A stretch of 64,000 nucleotides of DNA from Caenorhabditis elegans (taxonomy: Eukaryota; Nematoda; Chromadorea; Rhabditida; Rhabditidae): positions 248,001-312,000 of the forward strand of contig NC_003280.10 in NCBI RefSeq assembly GCF_000002985.6. Direction: 5' to 3'. Numbering within the stretch: position 1 is the first letter of the stretch; every line of letters starts with the position of its first letter. Below the pieces are notes generated by a model. The model was not told the origin of the DNA and did not search any database. It was given only the letters and a program-made list of their open reading frames with translations. Made by a program: the position numbers and the translations under genes. This document shows positions 21,401 to 34,100 of this stretch, piece after piece.

Positions 21401-24400
21401 TTTGAACATTATCTAAAAAAATCAACTTTTTCCAAATTTTCCAATTAAAAACCCACAAATGACTAGGAAAAGCTGGAACTTGTGCACAATGTGAATATGT
21501 TAGGAATGCCTGTTGTACAGTTTCCTGATCTCCATATGAGATACCGTATGCCAAAAATGGAATAATTCGTTCATCTTTCAGCAGTTGCCAATATTGATCT
21601 TTGTGCACTTTTGAGTGATCCTGGAAATTGAATGAATTTGGAAAGAAAAATTTAAAATAATCCAATTTGAATTAATTTTAAAACGTTGAGCTAGAACCCT
21701 TTTTTAAAAATTGTACTTTTAAAAATTTTTTCAAAATTGAAAAAAAATTTCAAATTAAAAAAAACCACTTTTTAACCAACTTTTTTAGGAAATTTCATTA
21801 GTTTCCCACAAAATTCGAATTTTTTTTTCGTAAAAAAAAATTCAAAAATTAAAAACATTTCCAAAGCTTTCAGTTTATTTCAAGAATGTTTCTGAAAAAA
21901 ATGGCATTTTATTAGAAAAAATAATTGGAAAAAATGGGTCCTTTTCAGGCGAATCTGAAATAAAACAGACACTTTTTAATCTTTAAAAAATTTTTTTGAA
22001 AGAATTTTAATTTTCTCTGACTGAGAATTTAAATTTTTTTTCAAAATAAAAAATTCAATTCCCAAACCTTCAACACCGCTAAAAGCCTGCAAAGCTCCAA
22101 AATAATCCCAATTCCATAAATCGTCCATTGTGGCTCAAGTGGCTCAGCTCTATCCTTCGGAGCTCTCGTAAGATGCCCCACAACCGGATTCTTCGTAAAT
22201 TGCCACGTAGCGATTTGTTGGCAAAGCTGCGCGGGGCATACAGTAAGAAGATGATGACGACACTGTTCATCATGGGATAAAACTTCGGCCAGGCGAAGAC
22301 AAAGTTGAATTTTTTGAACTTTTTCGGAAAATATAGAAGAATCCGTGAATTCTGATAAACTCTCCAAGTTATCACTCAAATTATCAGCGATTATTCCAAT
22401 CAATTGTCCACGTGGAATCCCGATATCAGGCATTTGTTCCTGTGGTTCAATACATTCTTTGAGCAGGTGAGAGAGTAACCTAATGGCTTTTAGAGACACG
22501 TGCTCTGAATTTTCACCCAGTTTTTGACTGGAAATTCCAGAAGTCTCAGCGATAGCCATAATTGGAGTGGTCAGCTGAGTTTCTGTTGGCTGGCATCGGA
22601 TAACCGCCTGGCATACTGGACCACGGAGTTGTTGAAGGGAGCAGAAAGCCAGGAGAAGGTCGTAGATCTGAAGAAAAATGAAAATTTGGGCATAGCTTCC
22701 GCATCTCCGGTGACAAATGTGCTCTATTCCACCGAATTGTTGGTTGGAATACGGTATTTATTGCATGTTTCAGCCGAGAATACCGATATTCCAGCCATCA
22801 ATTAGGATAGAAGCACATAAGCCACAGAAATTCATTTTTAGAGACTACGGAAGCTACAGTAATCTTTATGGGAGTTATATGGCATTTTCAGAGCAATTTT
22901 CGGCGTTTTTTTGTTAAACGAAAACTTAAAAATTTTGGAAAAAAACGGTGAAAATTGCAATTTTTTATCATTTTCTCAGAAAAATTCAAAATTTGGGCAT
23001 AGCTTCCGCATCTCCGGTGACAAATGTGCTCTATTGCACAAAGTGTTGGTTGGAATACGGTATTTATTGCATGTTTCAGCCGAGAATACCGATATTCCAG
23101 CCATCAATTAGGATAGCCACACAAGCCACAGAAATTCATTTTTAATGGCTTCCGAAGCTACAGTAACCCTTGCTTAATGGAAACTCTGGCAAACTCAGAA
23201 TTTGCTGAAAATTTTGCTCAAAACTTTGGAAAAATAAATTTTTCTAAACATATCTACTTGAACTTCTAAGCGTGAAATTAATTTTCCCATATTAACGCTT
23301 CTAGTTTTTTGTCACTTTTTTTTTCTGAAACCCCATGCTTTCCACTACCTTAGAGCTCTCCTCAGTCCTTGGATCCAGTGTTACCAGGAGACGTGCGGTC
23401 TGTTGTATACTTCCAATGAAAAATCCATAATTCAACACATTCTTGCCAGTTGAAGCAAGTGTTGGCACTCCGGGCGTTGTTGAGCTTTCCGAGACAACTA
23501 GGCGTCTGAAATTAGGAAATTTAGGAAATTTAGCAACATTTATTTAATTCATACGTTACATTAAAATTGTAAATTTCAAAAGAGTTTAGAAATGAACTAA
23601 ATTTTCTTATTTTTCTCCAATTTTCACTGAATTTCTACTATTTTTCGCTGGAAATTATTTTATTACCTCAACAAATCAGCTGCAATCTGTCGTGTCATCA
23701 TACAATCGTCATCTCCAATAGTAAGAACATTAAAAGTACACATAAATGTATCATGGACATTCTCAGTACAGTACACCATATCTCGAACTTTCTCGTCCAA
23801 ATATCCAATTAGTACCAGGCTTGAGACGACTGCAAATACTTTTTTTTTCGATTTGTTAAAAATTGTTATTTTTTGAATTTCAATTTTTTCCGAGTTTTTA
23901 AAAAATAAAACAATTTTTTGTTTTTTGAAATTTTTTTTTTTCGAATTCTTCAAAAATAAAACAGTTTTTCGATGTTTTTTCTTTTGCGAATTTCATGAAA
24001 ATAAAACAAGTTTTCGGTTTTTTTTTTAGAATAATTTTTTTTCGAATTTTTTGAAAATTCAATTTTTCGATTTTTTTTCTAAAAATACAATATTTTGCGA
24101 ATTTTTTAAAAATAAAATTATTTTTTCGACTTTTTCGAAAACTAATTGTTTTTCAGTTTTTTGGAACTACTGAAAAATGAAAAAAAATTAATTTTTAAAA
24201 ATATTCCGTAAATCAAAAAATTCTTAAATATCAATAATCCAAAAATCAATTTCGGTGGTCCTAATTTCAAAAAAAAAATTTTATTGGAATTCCAACTATG
24301 TCATTAATTCAAATTTTCATGTTTTCACTAAAAATTCTGAAAACTCGATTATTCCAAAAATTACCGATTATCCTCGCGTTGTGCTGTAGTAATTTCATCA

Positions 24401-25893
24401 ATTGCCTGCTAAACTTCTTGTATGACGTAGATATTTTTATTCGTTTACACGCAGATTTCGATGCAGAAGCCAAATTGCACAGTATTGCAATACAGTATGG
24501 CATCCATTCTGGTTCGGGTTCTCGTATTCTGAAAAATGTTTGAAAAATTAGAAAAATTGATCTAATTTGCGAGCAAAAAAAATTTTAGCCCGAATTTTAA
24601 AATTATCGTAAAATTTTTGTTCCTATAATTTAAAGAAAAAATCTTTTAAAAATCCCACAAAATTCTATAATTGAATTTCTGTGAATTTGCGTACTTTTGA
24701 AGCCACAGTAACCGGAATTTCGGTTTTTGTTGATTTCCTTGCTGGAAATTAGCTTCTGAACTACAGTAACCAGAAAATTGCAAATTTGTCGAAAAAAAAT
24801 GTTAGAAACTTGCTTTTTGTAGATTTTTTAAATAAAAATTTCTACCAGTCGCAGAATATGCAAAATATATCAATTTTTGCAATTTTCGCCCTCAAACTCA
24901 CACTTCTTGCATTAAAAACGATATAAGCTCGTTTGCCCAATGTTCCAATGGCACATTCTTTTCATAACTTAAAACTTGTAATAATCTGAGAATATCAATC
25001 ATATTTTGTGGTCCTAATTGTTCTCGAAGTGATGCTTTTAGACATGAAAATACTGCTCCAAGAAGTCGAAGCTCTCCGGCCATAAATCGACGAATCGGTA
25101 TATTATGATGGGCAATTGAGAAGAGAAGTCGGTAGAATTTCGAGCGTGTTACAATGTTTGTTGTGGAGGCATCTGGAAATTGCGCGTCAAATATGGTGTA
25201 TTGGGTACGCAATGGGAAAATTAGTGATTTTTACAGAAATTTGAAAAAAAAATTGAATTTTCGGCTTTGAAAACTGAAAAATTAGAACATTTTCGTGAAT
25301 TATTGAGGTCCGGTGATCACCGCGGTGAGTCAAAAACAAAATTTATTTTTCGAAAAACGATTTTTTTAAAAATAGAATTTCCATAATTTTTGGGTCAGGT
25401 CCAAAAACTCACTTAAAATCACTGGGGTATACGTCAAAAACTCTTTCAATTGCTGATTTTTCAGCGATAACCGTGTGGCTCGATCCATGTCTGCCACGTA
25501 GCGGATCATTCCGTTAAGCGCTTCATCGAGGCGAGTTGTGTTGTCAGCACTGCTATCCGATACATATCTGGCAGCGGAAGTAGTCGCCAACGAGAAAATT
25601 GCGTCAGTCTGGAAATTCTAGCGTTAGAGCAGGGTTGCATAGCACTGAAAATTCAAAAAATTGGATTTTTCCACAGAGCGCGCTTCCTCGTAAACGGAAA
25701 TTTGAATTTTTCAAAGTTTTATTGCTCGCGCGCTTGCTTACAAATCCATTTTATTAGAGCACGTTGGCATTGTTTTCGCATATTTTCTCAGTGGGGCGCA
25801 CTTGCTCACTGCCCCCTTATATACCTCATTGATATTCGGCGGTGGTGGATCTCTTGCAAATCTCTGTGACGCTCGAAAACTGCTCCTTTCCAT
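18447..25893 (-). CDS. CIP2A-like protein (armadillo head, coiled-coil tail; 14 exons)
   Basis: Exons: 25893-25825, 25608-25413, 25172-24902, 24528-24365, 23829-23667, 23505-23349, 22667-22068, 21620-21457, 21194-20873, 20601-20391, 19531-19359, 19310-19248, 18786-18724 and 18614-18447. All phases close to 927 residues, close to human CIP2A (905). Segments recalled from CIP2A appear in order: PYCIAILCNLA (human PCLGLLANLC), ENVHDTFMCTFNVL (ARNIHQTFQLIFNIL), LLLAFCSLQQLRG (LLLAFCSVTQLRH), and a YWQLLKDERIIPFLAYGI block (FYKILQDPRLITPLAFAL). From about residue 690 the protein is a continuous Glu/Lys/Leu coiled coil, as in CIP2A. In vertebrates CIP2A inhibits PP2A-B56 and tethers mitotic DNA breaks with TOPBP1; those roles here are inference. 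Confidence 0.82.
19972..20281. repeat. Inverted repeat in intron 10 of the CIP2A-like gene
   Basis: Arms of about 113 bases: ATATTACAGGAACACAATAT at 19969 is mirrored by ATATTGTGTTCTTGTAATAT ending near 20281. The arms include ACTACAGTAATTCGTTAAAT and TGTGTCGATTTACGG with their complements. The spacer is about 80 bases. The arms are 90-95% matched by eye, and there is no ORF. Confidence 0.85.
22683..22865 (+). repeat. Dispersed ~180-bp repeat, copy 1
   Basis: Begins TTTGGGCATAGCTTCCGCAT, contains ACGGTATTTATTGCATGTTT and ends GCTACAGTAATC. Other copies are at 22990-23166, 26181-26360, 31931-32115, 34966-35143 and, inverted, 43388-43545. Copies 1 and 2 are both inside intron 6 of the CIP2A-like gene, antisense to it. 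Confidence 0.9.
22990..23166 (+). repeat. Dispersed ~180-bp repeat, copy 2
   Basis: Same family as copy 1, 130 bases downstream and in the same orientation; it differs by a handful of substitutions and reads CTATTGCACAAAGTGTTGG where other copies have CACCGAATTGTTGG. Confidence 0.9.
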
Positions 25894-26180
25894 AGTTTTC
25901 CATCAAAAAAAATCGCTTCCTAGGTTATTAATTGAGTAGAATAGGTGAGTAGGTATGAGGAAATTGCTGAAAAAGTACCTTATACACCAGATTTTTCGCG
26001 CTAATGTAAGGTCTATTAAAAGTACAAGGGAACAGTAGTAACTGCGCTAATTAAGCGTTCTAGACATAAGTGGATCAACAAGAACGGATTCGGAGGGTTT
26101 GAGCAAATACCAAAAGGACATTGATATCTTTGCTAGGGATTTACGCTTATAAATAGCAAAAATCTTGAGATTTTCCTAAA

Positions 26181-26360
26181 AATTTGGGCATAGCTTCCGC
26201 ATTTTCGGTGACAAATGTGCTCTATTGCACCGAATTGTTGGTTGGAATACGGTATTTATTGCATGTTTCAGCCGAGAATACCGGTATTCATACCATCAAT
26301 TTGGATAGAAGCACACAAGCCACAAAAAATGATTTTTAGTGGCCCCGGTAGCTACAGTAA
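26181..26360 (+). repeat. Dispersed ~180-bp repeat, copy 3
   Basis: Intergenic copy of the TTTGGGCATAGC...GCTACAGTA family, upstream of the CIP2A-like gene. Confidence 0.9.
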
Positions 26361-26774
26361 TCCTTGTCTAAATTGGAAACTAGGGAAAATCAGGATTTGG
26401 AACCTTTTTGCTGGGAAAACTGCTCAAAACTATGAAAAACTAAGCTTCATTCTATTGGATTTTCAGTCATGAATACCAAAGTTCATATCATCGAACTGAA
26501 TAAAATCACACAAGTAAAAATATTTAAATTCCACTGTAGCGTTCAAACTAGAGCTAAATCTTAGAATTTCTGTATGTCTAGGATTTATCTAAAATTCCAA
26601 AACCGAATTTGAATATCTACGAGATGACTAGCAAATCGGAGATTTGCTAGGCTTCGCAGTTTGGTTCGGCGTAGAGTAACTCAAGAATTTAGTTTAATGA
26701 TAATTTTATAAATAACAGTTTCCACTTTTCAAATCGCACTTAACGGTTCCCCACTGTTTCTACATGTATTCGGG

Positions 26775-27130
26775 CAAAAATAGGCTTGACGGATCTCCAA
26801 CACTTCTTCGTGTATTCGGACATGCGGCCCTCAACTCGGGTTTATTGGGCTCAGAATAGGCTTAATGGCTGTTCAATACTTTTGTGTATTCGGGCCTGCG
26901 GCCCTCAATCCGGATTACCTGACCTTTCCAAAAACAGACGTAGTTATGGAAACATACGTCTCATAGAAGGCCTCCAGCCTGCTCTGCTGGGAGTAGGGAT
27001 AGAAAAGGTCTAAAGTTTCTAAGAGTAAGAGGGAGGTCTTCATCCCTGATTTTTGGGTTTGAGTGAAAAACAATAGCATTGCAGGCCTCCAGCCTGCCCT
27101 GCTGGAAGTGAGGTTTAAAGTGACCAAAAT
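26775..27130. repeat. Imperfect duplicated blocks
   Basis: Two kinds of direct duplication. GTGTATTCGGACATGCGGCC (26812) recurs as GTGTATTCGGGCCTGCGGCC (26884), each following AATAGGCTTGA or AATAGGCTTAA. AGGCCTCCAGCCTGCTCTGC (26967) recurs as AGGCCTCCAGCCTGCCCTGC (27083). The content is more GC-rich than the surroundings. No gene was recognised here. Confidence 0.65.
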
Positions 27131-27754
27131 GTCCGAGAAGTGCGGTCCTCAATAGGATTAGAGAAAAAGTAAAAATCTCGAAAAATCTTTAAAATTGAAC
27201 TTCCTCACGTTATTAAAATAAGAAATTAAAATTATCGAATTCATCCCCAAAAATAAAGAAAGAGAGAGTGGTAGAAAAGTTTTTCACGTTTAATCCATTC
27301 TTTTAATTTTGCAAAATTTGAATGATGGCCTACATTTTGGAAAGTTGGTCAATTTTTTTCCAAATAGTTTCAAAAAATTGGTAATTCGAAGTTCTATCTT
27401 GTGCACAAATTGGAACCAAATGCCAGAAAAACTGAAGATTTGGGACTGAAAAACATAAAACTCTTCAGTACAAAGAAAATATTCAATTTTCGCGGTCTCC
27501 AGAAACCTGCGCAAATCAGTGTTCTACCCTTCCCAAAACCAATCCTCTCAATAATGACCATGGTGGGGCAACTATTTTTGAGTCATTCGCACTTAGTGAA
27601 TGCAAAAGCGCCAGCTATGAGCCAAGTTATTAAAGCTCAAAGTTTGTACATTTTTATCGGACACCCCATTACGACAACGTGCCCTTATTTTTTATTTCTG
27701 TCAAGAATGCAATTTCAGGATTTAATATAGGAAGAGGCAGAGAAGTTGAGTTAA

Positions 27755-27949
27755 ATGGGAAGGAATAAAGGGGATTACTCAAGGACGCCTCCATCATCTT
27801 CTTCAGTTCAAAAGGGGAACAATTATCGCGCTACGTATACATCAAGAGATAGTACTGGATATAGGAGAGACTCAGACAGGAAAAGAGTGTCATTTTCCAA
27901 CTTGCAAAATCGGAACACACAACTTGACATTATTATTATATGTGTTTAA
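27755..27949 (+). CDS. Doubtful small ORF (64 aa), Ser/Arg/Tyr-rich
   Basis: A single open frame starting MGRNKGDYSRTPPSSSS with a hydrophilic, low-complexity composition and a hydrophobic last seven residues (DIIIICV). A splice acceptor-like TTTTTTTTTAG follows the stop, so the true gene might splice out of this frame near 27915. No domain is recognised. It lies in the 3-kb gap between the TatD gene and the CIP2A-like gene. Non-coding is about as likely. Confidence 0.22.
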   Translation: MGRNKGDYSRTPPSSSSVQKGNNYRATYTSRDSTGYRRDSDRKRVSFSNLQNRNTQLDIIIICV

Positions 27950-28860
27950 CTTTTTTTTTAGCTTTGAGAAACCCACTCAAAAAAGGTCAAGCGCCTTTAA
28001 AGCTGCTTGCCTCATTTTTTCGAATGTATAATAATCATAGTTATTTTAAATAACTCAGTTTTAACAGAAAATATAAGCTTTTAGACTAAAAAAATTCCAA
28101 AAAAGTCGGGTCAGAAAAAGACTACAAACTACAACTTTTGATTTAGCAGACCCAAGTTGTTTTAAAGAGATAGGATCCTCTAGACTAATTTAAGTGGAAT
28201 TTTTGATAAAATTCCAAAAAAAAAATTCTGCGAATCTCGACTAATAATCTCAAAAAACTAGTGTTTTCAGGAAAATTTACAATTATTCTAAATTTTAGCT
28301 TAAAAACAACGAAAATAACATAGTATATAGAAGAAAATTTGAAGAAAGAGAAGATAAGACTTTGTGTCTTTGGACTGGAGACAACCCTTGTTGACACATG
28401 GTCAAAAGCAAACAAAAGTACCAAATACAGCCGAAATTTCATAATTTTTTCGTTTTAACAGGTTAAAACTATAAAAAATCACCGGGAATCCGAAAAAAGC
28501 ATAGGAAAATTCGATAAGTCTGCAAAAAAAAAGTGAAGAAAATCTCAGAGAAAAGTGATTTTCGGGAGCTTTTAGCTTTTCCATCGAAAATTGTGTGGGG
28601 GGGGGGGTGTCAATATTTGTACAAGCAAAGAGAAGGGAGGTTCCCTACCACGAAAACAACCGTATTACATTACAAAAGGTGAGTTAGGTTAGAAGTTACG
28701 AGAGAAACATAAATAATATTATGGAAAATGTAAATAAAAGGGGGAAATTTTGAAAATTGAGATAAAAATAAAGGGTTCTCAACTCAACTGAAAATTTGAA
28801 AAAAAAAATATTTCTTTAACAAAATTTCAAATTTTTACAAATATTCTTCAAAACTAAATT

Positions 28861-30732
28861 TCAAAATTTGAATATCCTATTCGCATTCGTTGACGTGGCA
28901 CTGATGATGTCATCAATTTCCAATTTCTTGATTTTCGCCACAATTTCCGCGGAGATTCTCAAATTGGCCGGCACATTTTTGCAGCCTTTTTCCGGTCCCA
29001 ATGCTGGAGAATCGGTTTCTAGTAGAAGTTGAGAAAGTGGTATGGATTCGATGAGTTGCGTTGTCTGAAAATACATATGGGGGGTAAGCTGGGAAATTTG
29101 ATTTTTTCTGAATAATTTTAAAAAAAACCGGATTTTTTAAAAATTAAAATTGCAATTTTGGAATAAAAAGATCAAGTTTTGAAACTACACAAAATAAGTT
29201 TTTCAGGGCAAAAAAGTGGAAAAAATTTCTGAATTTGTTTTGCAATTTTTTGACTCCAATTTTTTATTTGGGGAAAATTTTAGAATTTAAAAAAAATTTG
29301 AGTTATTTTCAAATTAATTTTTTTAATGGATTTTTTCCGATTTTTATCAAAAATGCATTTTTGTTAGAAAAAGCTAAAATAAAATGTTTTTCTAATAGTT
29401 TTGTCAATAATTTTAAACTCACAAGAAACAATTTTATTGGGAAATCTAAGAATTCTGAATAAAATTGATTTTTTTAATTTTCAATTTATAATTTGTTTTT
29501 TTTTGTTCTAAATTCGAAACAATTCCTCTACCTCTTCACTTTTCCCAAAAGACGGAGGTATACTGAACAAATAACCGGCTTCTAGTCCCAATTTCAGGTC
29601 TCCTGGGGTTCCATCAAACGCATGAAGGACTACTTGATCGGGTGCCACGTGGCATTCCAGAAGGATCTCAATTGTACGGCGGGCTGCACTTCGGGAATGA
29701 ACATTTCTGGAAATATCTGGAATTTCAAGAATTCTTGAAAAAAACATTTTTTTTCAAAAAATTTCTGCAAATTCAAATTCATTTTTTGTAACTTTCGAGG
29801 TAATTTTTTTAAAAATACTTTTGAAATTCTCTTTAAATTTTTTTTAATGTCTCAAACATCACATCTGAAATTTCTGAGAATTTTCATACTTTTTTTTTTG
29901 AGAAATTTAAATTTTTCGATCAAATTTTTCAGCCGATTTCAAATAACAATTAATTTTCTTATTTAATTTTGAATTCTCTTCTAAATCCTACAACGGTTTC
30001 TCGAAATGCTTTGCCAAATCAATTTGCCACTTGAAAACCGTCTCCTGCTCCTCAAAATCCTCCGTGGTGAGCTTAAACTGAGAAATTGTATGATCCAAGC
30101 CACATTCTCCAACACAAATGATATCACGCTCGTGCTCGACGAAAAATTGCTCCATTTTTGAAATATGCTTCATCTTCGCACTTTTTCCGCGCTTCTGAAT
30201 ATGACAGATTAGTAAAATTCACAATTAATTGTGATTTATCCTAAAATTGCAATTTAACAAAAAATTATTCTAAAATTGCAATTTTAGGATAATTTCATTC
30301 AGAAAATGGCCCAAAATTAGTGAATTTGCGCTAGTTTGAACTATAAATCCAAGATGGGTCTGCTAGGCCACAAACTACAAATTTTGATTTAGCAGACCAA
30401 AGGGATTTTAATTAGAAATGGTTTGCTAGACTACAAACTACAAGTTTCGATTTAGCAGACCCAAGTGGTTTTGACCAGATTGAGTCTGCCAGGCTACAAA
30501 CTACAAAAACAACTAAATTCCAAAAAAAAATCACCTGAATCGGGTGAATCCCAATTCCAGTGTACACACTCCCAGGCCACTTTTTCGAAATTCCAATTGA
30601 TTTCTCAAATTGTGACTCGAATTCCGGAAAATTTATCATTTTCTGAATCCCAGTGGCGTGAGCGTGTCCTATGACGTCATCGAGGTCTTCTTTGAATTTA
30701 TTGTCCACTAGGTGGCAGTGAACATCTATCAT
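28861..30732 (-). CDS. TatD-family metal-dependent nuclease (259 aa, 4 exons)
   Basis: Exons 30732-30535, 30194-29992, 29706-29532 and 29064-28861. TatD enzymes are TIM-barrel 3'-5' deoxyribonucleases that use two divalent metals. All expected ligands are present in order: the HxH of DVHCHL (residues 5-7), Glu of VGECGLD, His of NVHSRSA, His of LHAFDGTPGD and Asp of LETDSPALGP. The length is standard for the family. The start follows an acceptor (ATTTTCAG) 7 bases upstream, about 450 bases after the trul-1 stop, so it may be the last gene of a minus-strand operon. C. elegans has more than one TatD gene (one is crn-2), so I leave the symbol blank. Confidence 0.9.
30356..30508. repeat. Three GTCTGCTA palindromic repeats
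   Basis: Three units with the consensus TACAAACTACAA core in intron 1 of the TatD gene, same family as 3109-3262. Confidence 0.85.
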
Positions 30733-31185
30733 TTGGCTGAAAATGATTTAATTATTTTTTCAGAAAAAAAACATTAAAACTTTGAATTTTTGGTTGAAAA
30801 TCTTTAATTTTGTAAGAAATGATAAATTCTTGAGTTAGAATTTTTCAAACTTTTTGGAAAACTTATAGAAAAATAGTCAAAGCTTCAGAAAATAAATTTT
30901 ATTTTACAGAAAAATAATTATTTTAGTGATATTTTAATTTTTTTTTTACAAAAAAACGACTTTTAGAAATTTATTTAATTTTTTTCAATTTAAAATTTCG
31001 ATTTTTTTTCAAATTTCGTACTAATTAGGACATAATTTAAGTAAAACATTTAATTTAAAAAATGATAGAAAATGAGCAAAAAACTCTTTTTTTTTAAACC
31101 AGAATAAATGAAAAAACCTTTTTTTTTCGAAAAATAATTTAAAATCCAATTTATTCATATCAAAAACAAGATAAAAATCACATTT

Positions 31186-34100
31186 TTAGTCCAAAATAAC
31201 GTATTCCGTAAGATTCGACGTAGAAGATGTAGTTCTGGAGAAGAAGCTCGAGATTCGTGTGGATTTCTGCGGTTTTTGAGCAATTTCTTGACTTTTTGAC
31301 TTGATTTTCAGCACATTTTCAGTTTTTGGAGCTTCTGTGGGTTTTGATGACGTTTTGGCGCTTAAATTCGGGATTTTTGGATATTTTTTTGCAGGTTGTG
31401 CAGTAGTTTTTGCAGGAATTCGATTGATTATTGATTGGGGAACGGCAATGTCAAAGTCGAATGAGCTGAAAATTTTAACGAATTAATTATGGTAAAAAAG
31501 AATTTGTCGAAAAAACTTGATTTACCAGACTGATTATTGATATTCAAAAAGGGTCTGCTACACTACAAACTACAACTTTCGATTTAGCAGACCCATGGGG
31601 TTTTGAAGAGATTTGGTCTGCTACACTCCAAACTACAAAACTTGATTTAGCAGACCCAAAAAATGAAAAAAAAATTATGAAAAAAGAGAAATAACGTCTT
31701 TAAATTTTTTTTCTTGCCGAAAAGGTCCGGAACTTACTCTTCACTGACAGGAGCCATGGCTTCCGGCAATTTTTTCTTTTTCTCTGCAATTTTCGGAGTT
31801 TTGAAATATTCATCATCCTCATCATCATCGAAATTAAATGGAAGTACTGCTTTTGAAGTTGATGGTACACTTGTCACAGGCGTTCTGTTCTCGTTTTGCT
31901 GAAAATTTCTTGTTATTCAGCCGAAAAATTGAAAATTTGGGCATAGCTTCCGCATCCCCGGTGACAAATGTGCTCTATTGCACCGAATTGTTGGTTGGAA
32001 TACGGTATTTATTGCATGTTTCAGCCGAGAATACCGATGTTCATACCATCAATTTGGACAGAAACACATAAGTCACAGAAATGTATTTTTAGAGGCTTCA
32101 GTAGCTACAGCAATCTTGGGTGGAGCTATGTGATTTGGCAAATCTAAAGTGTTTTTGCAGGAAAATATTATTAAACATTTTGATTTACCACAAATTTTCA
32201 GATAAATTTTTTTAGATTTAAGCTAGATACTAACTTCTTTGTACTGCAAAATTTGTTTTCAGAAAATCAGAATAGCTGATCCCTAAGCTACAGTAATCCC
32301 AAATCAAAATCACTTTTTTTTATGGATCCCAAGTTTTTAAGCGATTTCCAAAATTATATTGGTTTTTTACTGAAGTTTTTGCTATTTTAGAGTAATTTTA
32401 TTTCAAATTTCTGATGTCCCCCTCAATTTCTACCTTAAAAAACGACAATTCCCCGTCTGGGTCAATCATTTGACTCGATTCATCAAATCCCATAGATTTC
32501 CGTTTTGCAGGTGGCGGAGTTTCAGTTTCCAGTACGTCTCGAAGTCGTTTATTGTTTATTGGAGTATCCACATTGGCGCGTTCTCGGAGATCAAGAACAG
32601 TCTTTTTGAGGGTCTGAAAATTGGGAAATATTCAGGAAATATAGGGATTTTGAAATTTTTTTGAAAGGTGCATTTTTTTTCTAGCAGGTCTGAATTTTTG
32701 CCCAAAATTTCGACAAGAAAAAATTTGAAAAATTTGTCATTTTTTCAAATTTTTAAGCTAAAAAATCAGTTTTTTTTAAAAATTTAGTTAAAAAATTTTT
32801 ATAAATTTTTAAAATTATTATTTTTAAATAGAAAATTGTAATTTCCGTTTTCTTTTTTTTTTTGAAAAACTTGTGTATTTTTACAAATTCTCCGAAAAAT
32901 TAATTTTCAGCTAAATTTCCAAGAAATCCGGCGGAAATTCGATAATTTTTAATTTCTGAGATTTTTTTTGTCTGAAAGGGCGATTTTTCTAGAAAATCTC
33001 AAATTTTCCTGAAATTTCAAAAAAAAAAAAAAAGTTTTTGACTCGACGTTTTGCTCAGTTTTTTTGTGAAATTTTCAAAAAAAAAAAAGCCAATTTCACA
33101 ATTTTGGCCAAAATTTCTCATTTTTTCACGGAATTTCTTCGTACTCTTCAATTTCTAAACCTTTTTAATCGCCGCATCCTCTTGAGCCGCCCGTTTTAAC
33201 GACTGAACTTCCATCTTCAATTGCTCAATTTCCTTGGCCGCCTCTCTCCGTTTATCAGTCAAATCCTTGTTTGTGCTGGAATTTCCTTAAATTTTAATTA
33301 GCTCCCTAATTCAGTACCTTTTCATCAATTGAAAGAACTTTTCAGTATCTAAATTCCCGTTTTTTTTCAAATATTCGCCGAGTTGCTTGTCGGCTTCCGA
33401 GCTATGTACAGTAAGGATTTTGTAGCTGAAAATTTCAGATTTTTTCCGGTTTTTCCGCCAGTTTTTTCTTACAATTCACAAGTTTTAAGTCTATTTTTCG
33501 ACTCTTGAAGCTCCCGTTTCAAATATGCAGTTTCTTCTGATGATATAGTCAAATGGTTGATTGTTGCCTGCAATTTCGGAATTTCCTGACGATATTTGTC
33601 CTTTTCCCGAATGATTTTCTTCTCCAACGACTTTACAGTATCCTTTAAGTTCTTATTCTCCGTGTTCAGTGTTCCCAGCTTTTCCTGCTCCACTTTCAGC
33701 GATGTCGAGAGCTTGTAGTGCTGAAAATATCAAGTTTTCGGGGCAAAAAACAGGAAAACTTGGAAAATTCGAATTTTGAAATTTAAAAAAATTTCGTCAA
33801 AGTTAAGTTTGGTTTTGAATGAATTTGGTCTGCTAGGCTACAAACTACAAATTTCGATTTAGCAGACCCAAGTGGTTCTTTCTATTAATTTTCAATTTAT
33901 TTTTTTCAAGTAAATATACGATTTTTTTTGTAATTTTTCAATGAAACTGTTGAAAATTAAATGATTTTTGGTTTTTTAAACAGTAAAAAACCAGTGAATT
34001 TTACTGACTTTCCCACTTTTTTCACCGACGGGGTTTTGAAGAGATTTGATCTGCTAGGCTACAAACTACAAAACTTGATTTAACAGACCCATGTGGTTTT

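Noticed and set aside
22717-23145. Repeated ORFs over the 180-bp repeat copies that look like a conserved protein
   Set aside because: The shared frame follows from copies being nearly identical DNA; copies lie antisense in introns, and no start or splice context is shared.
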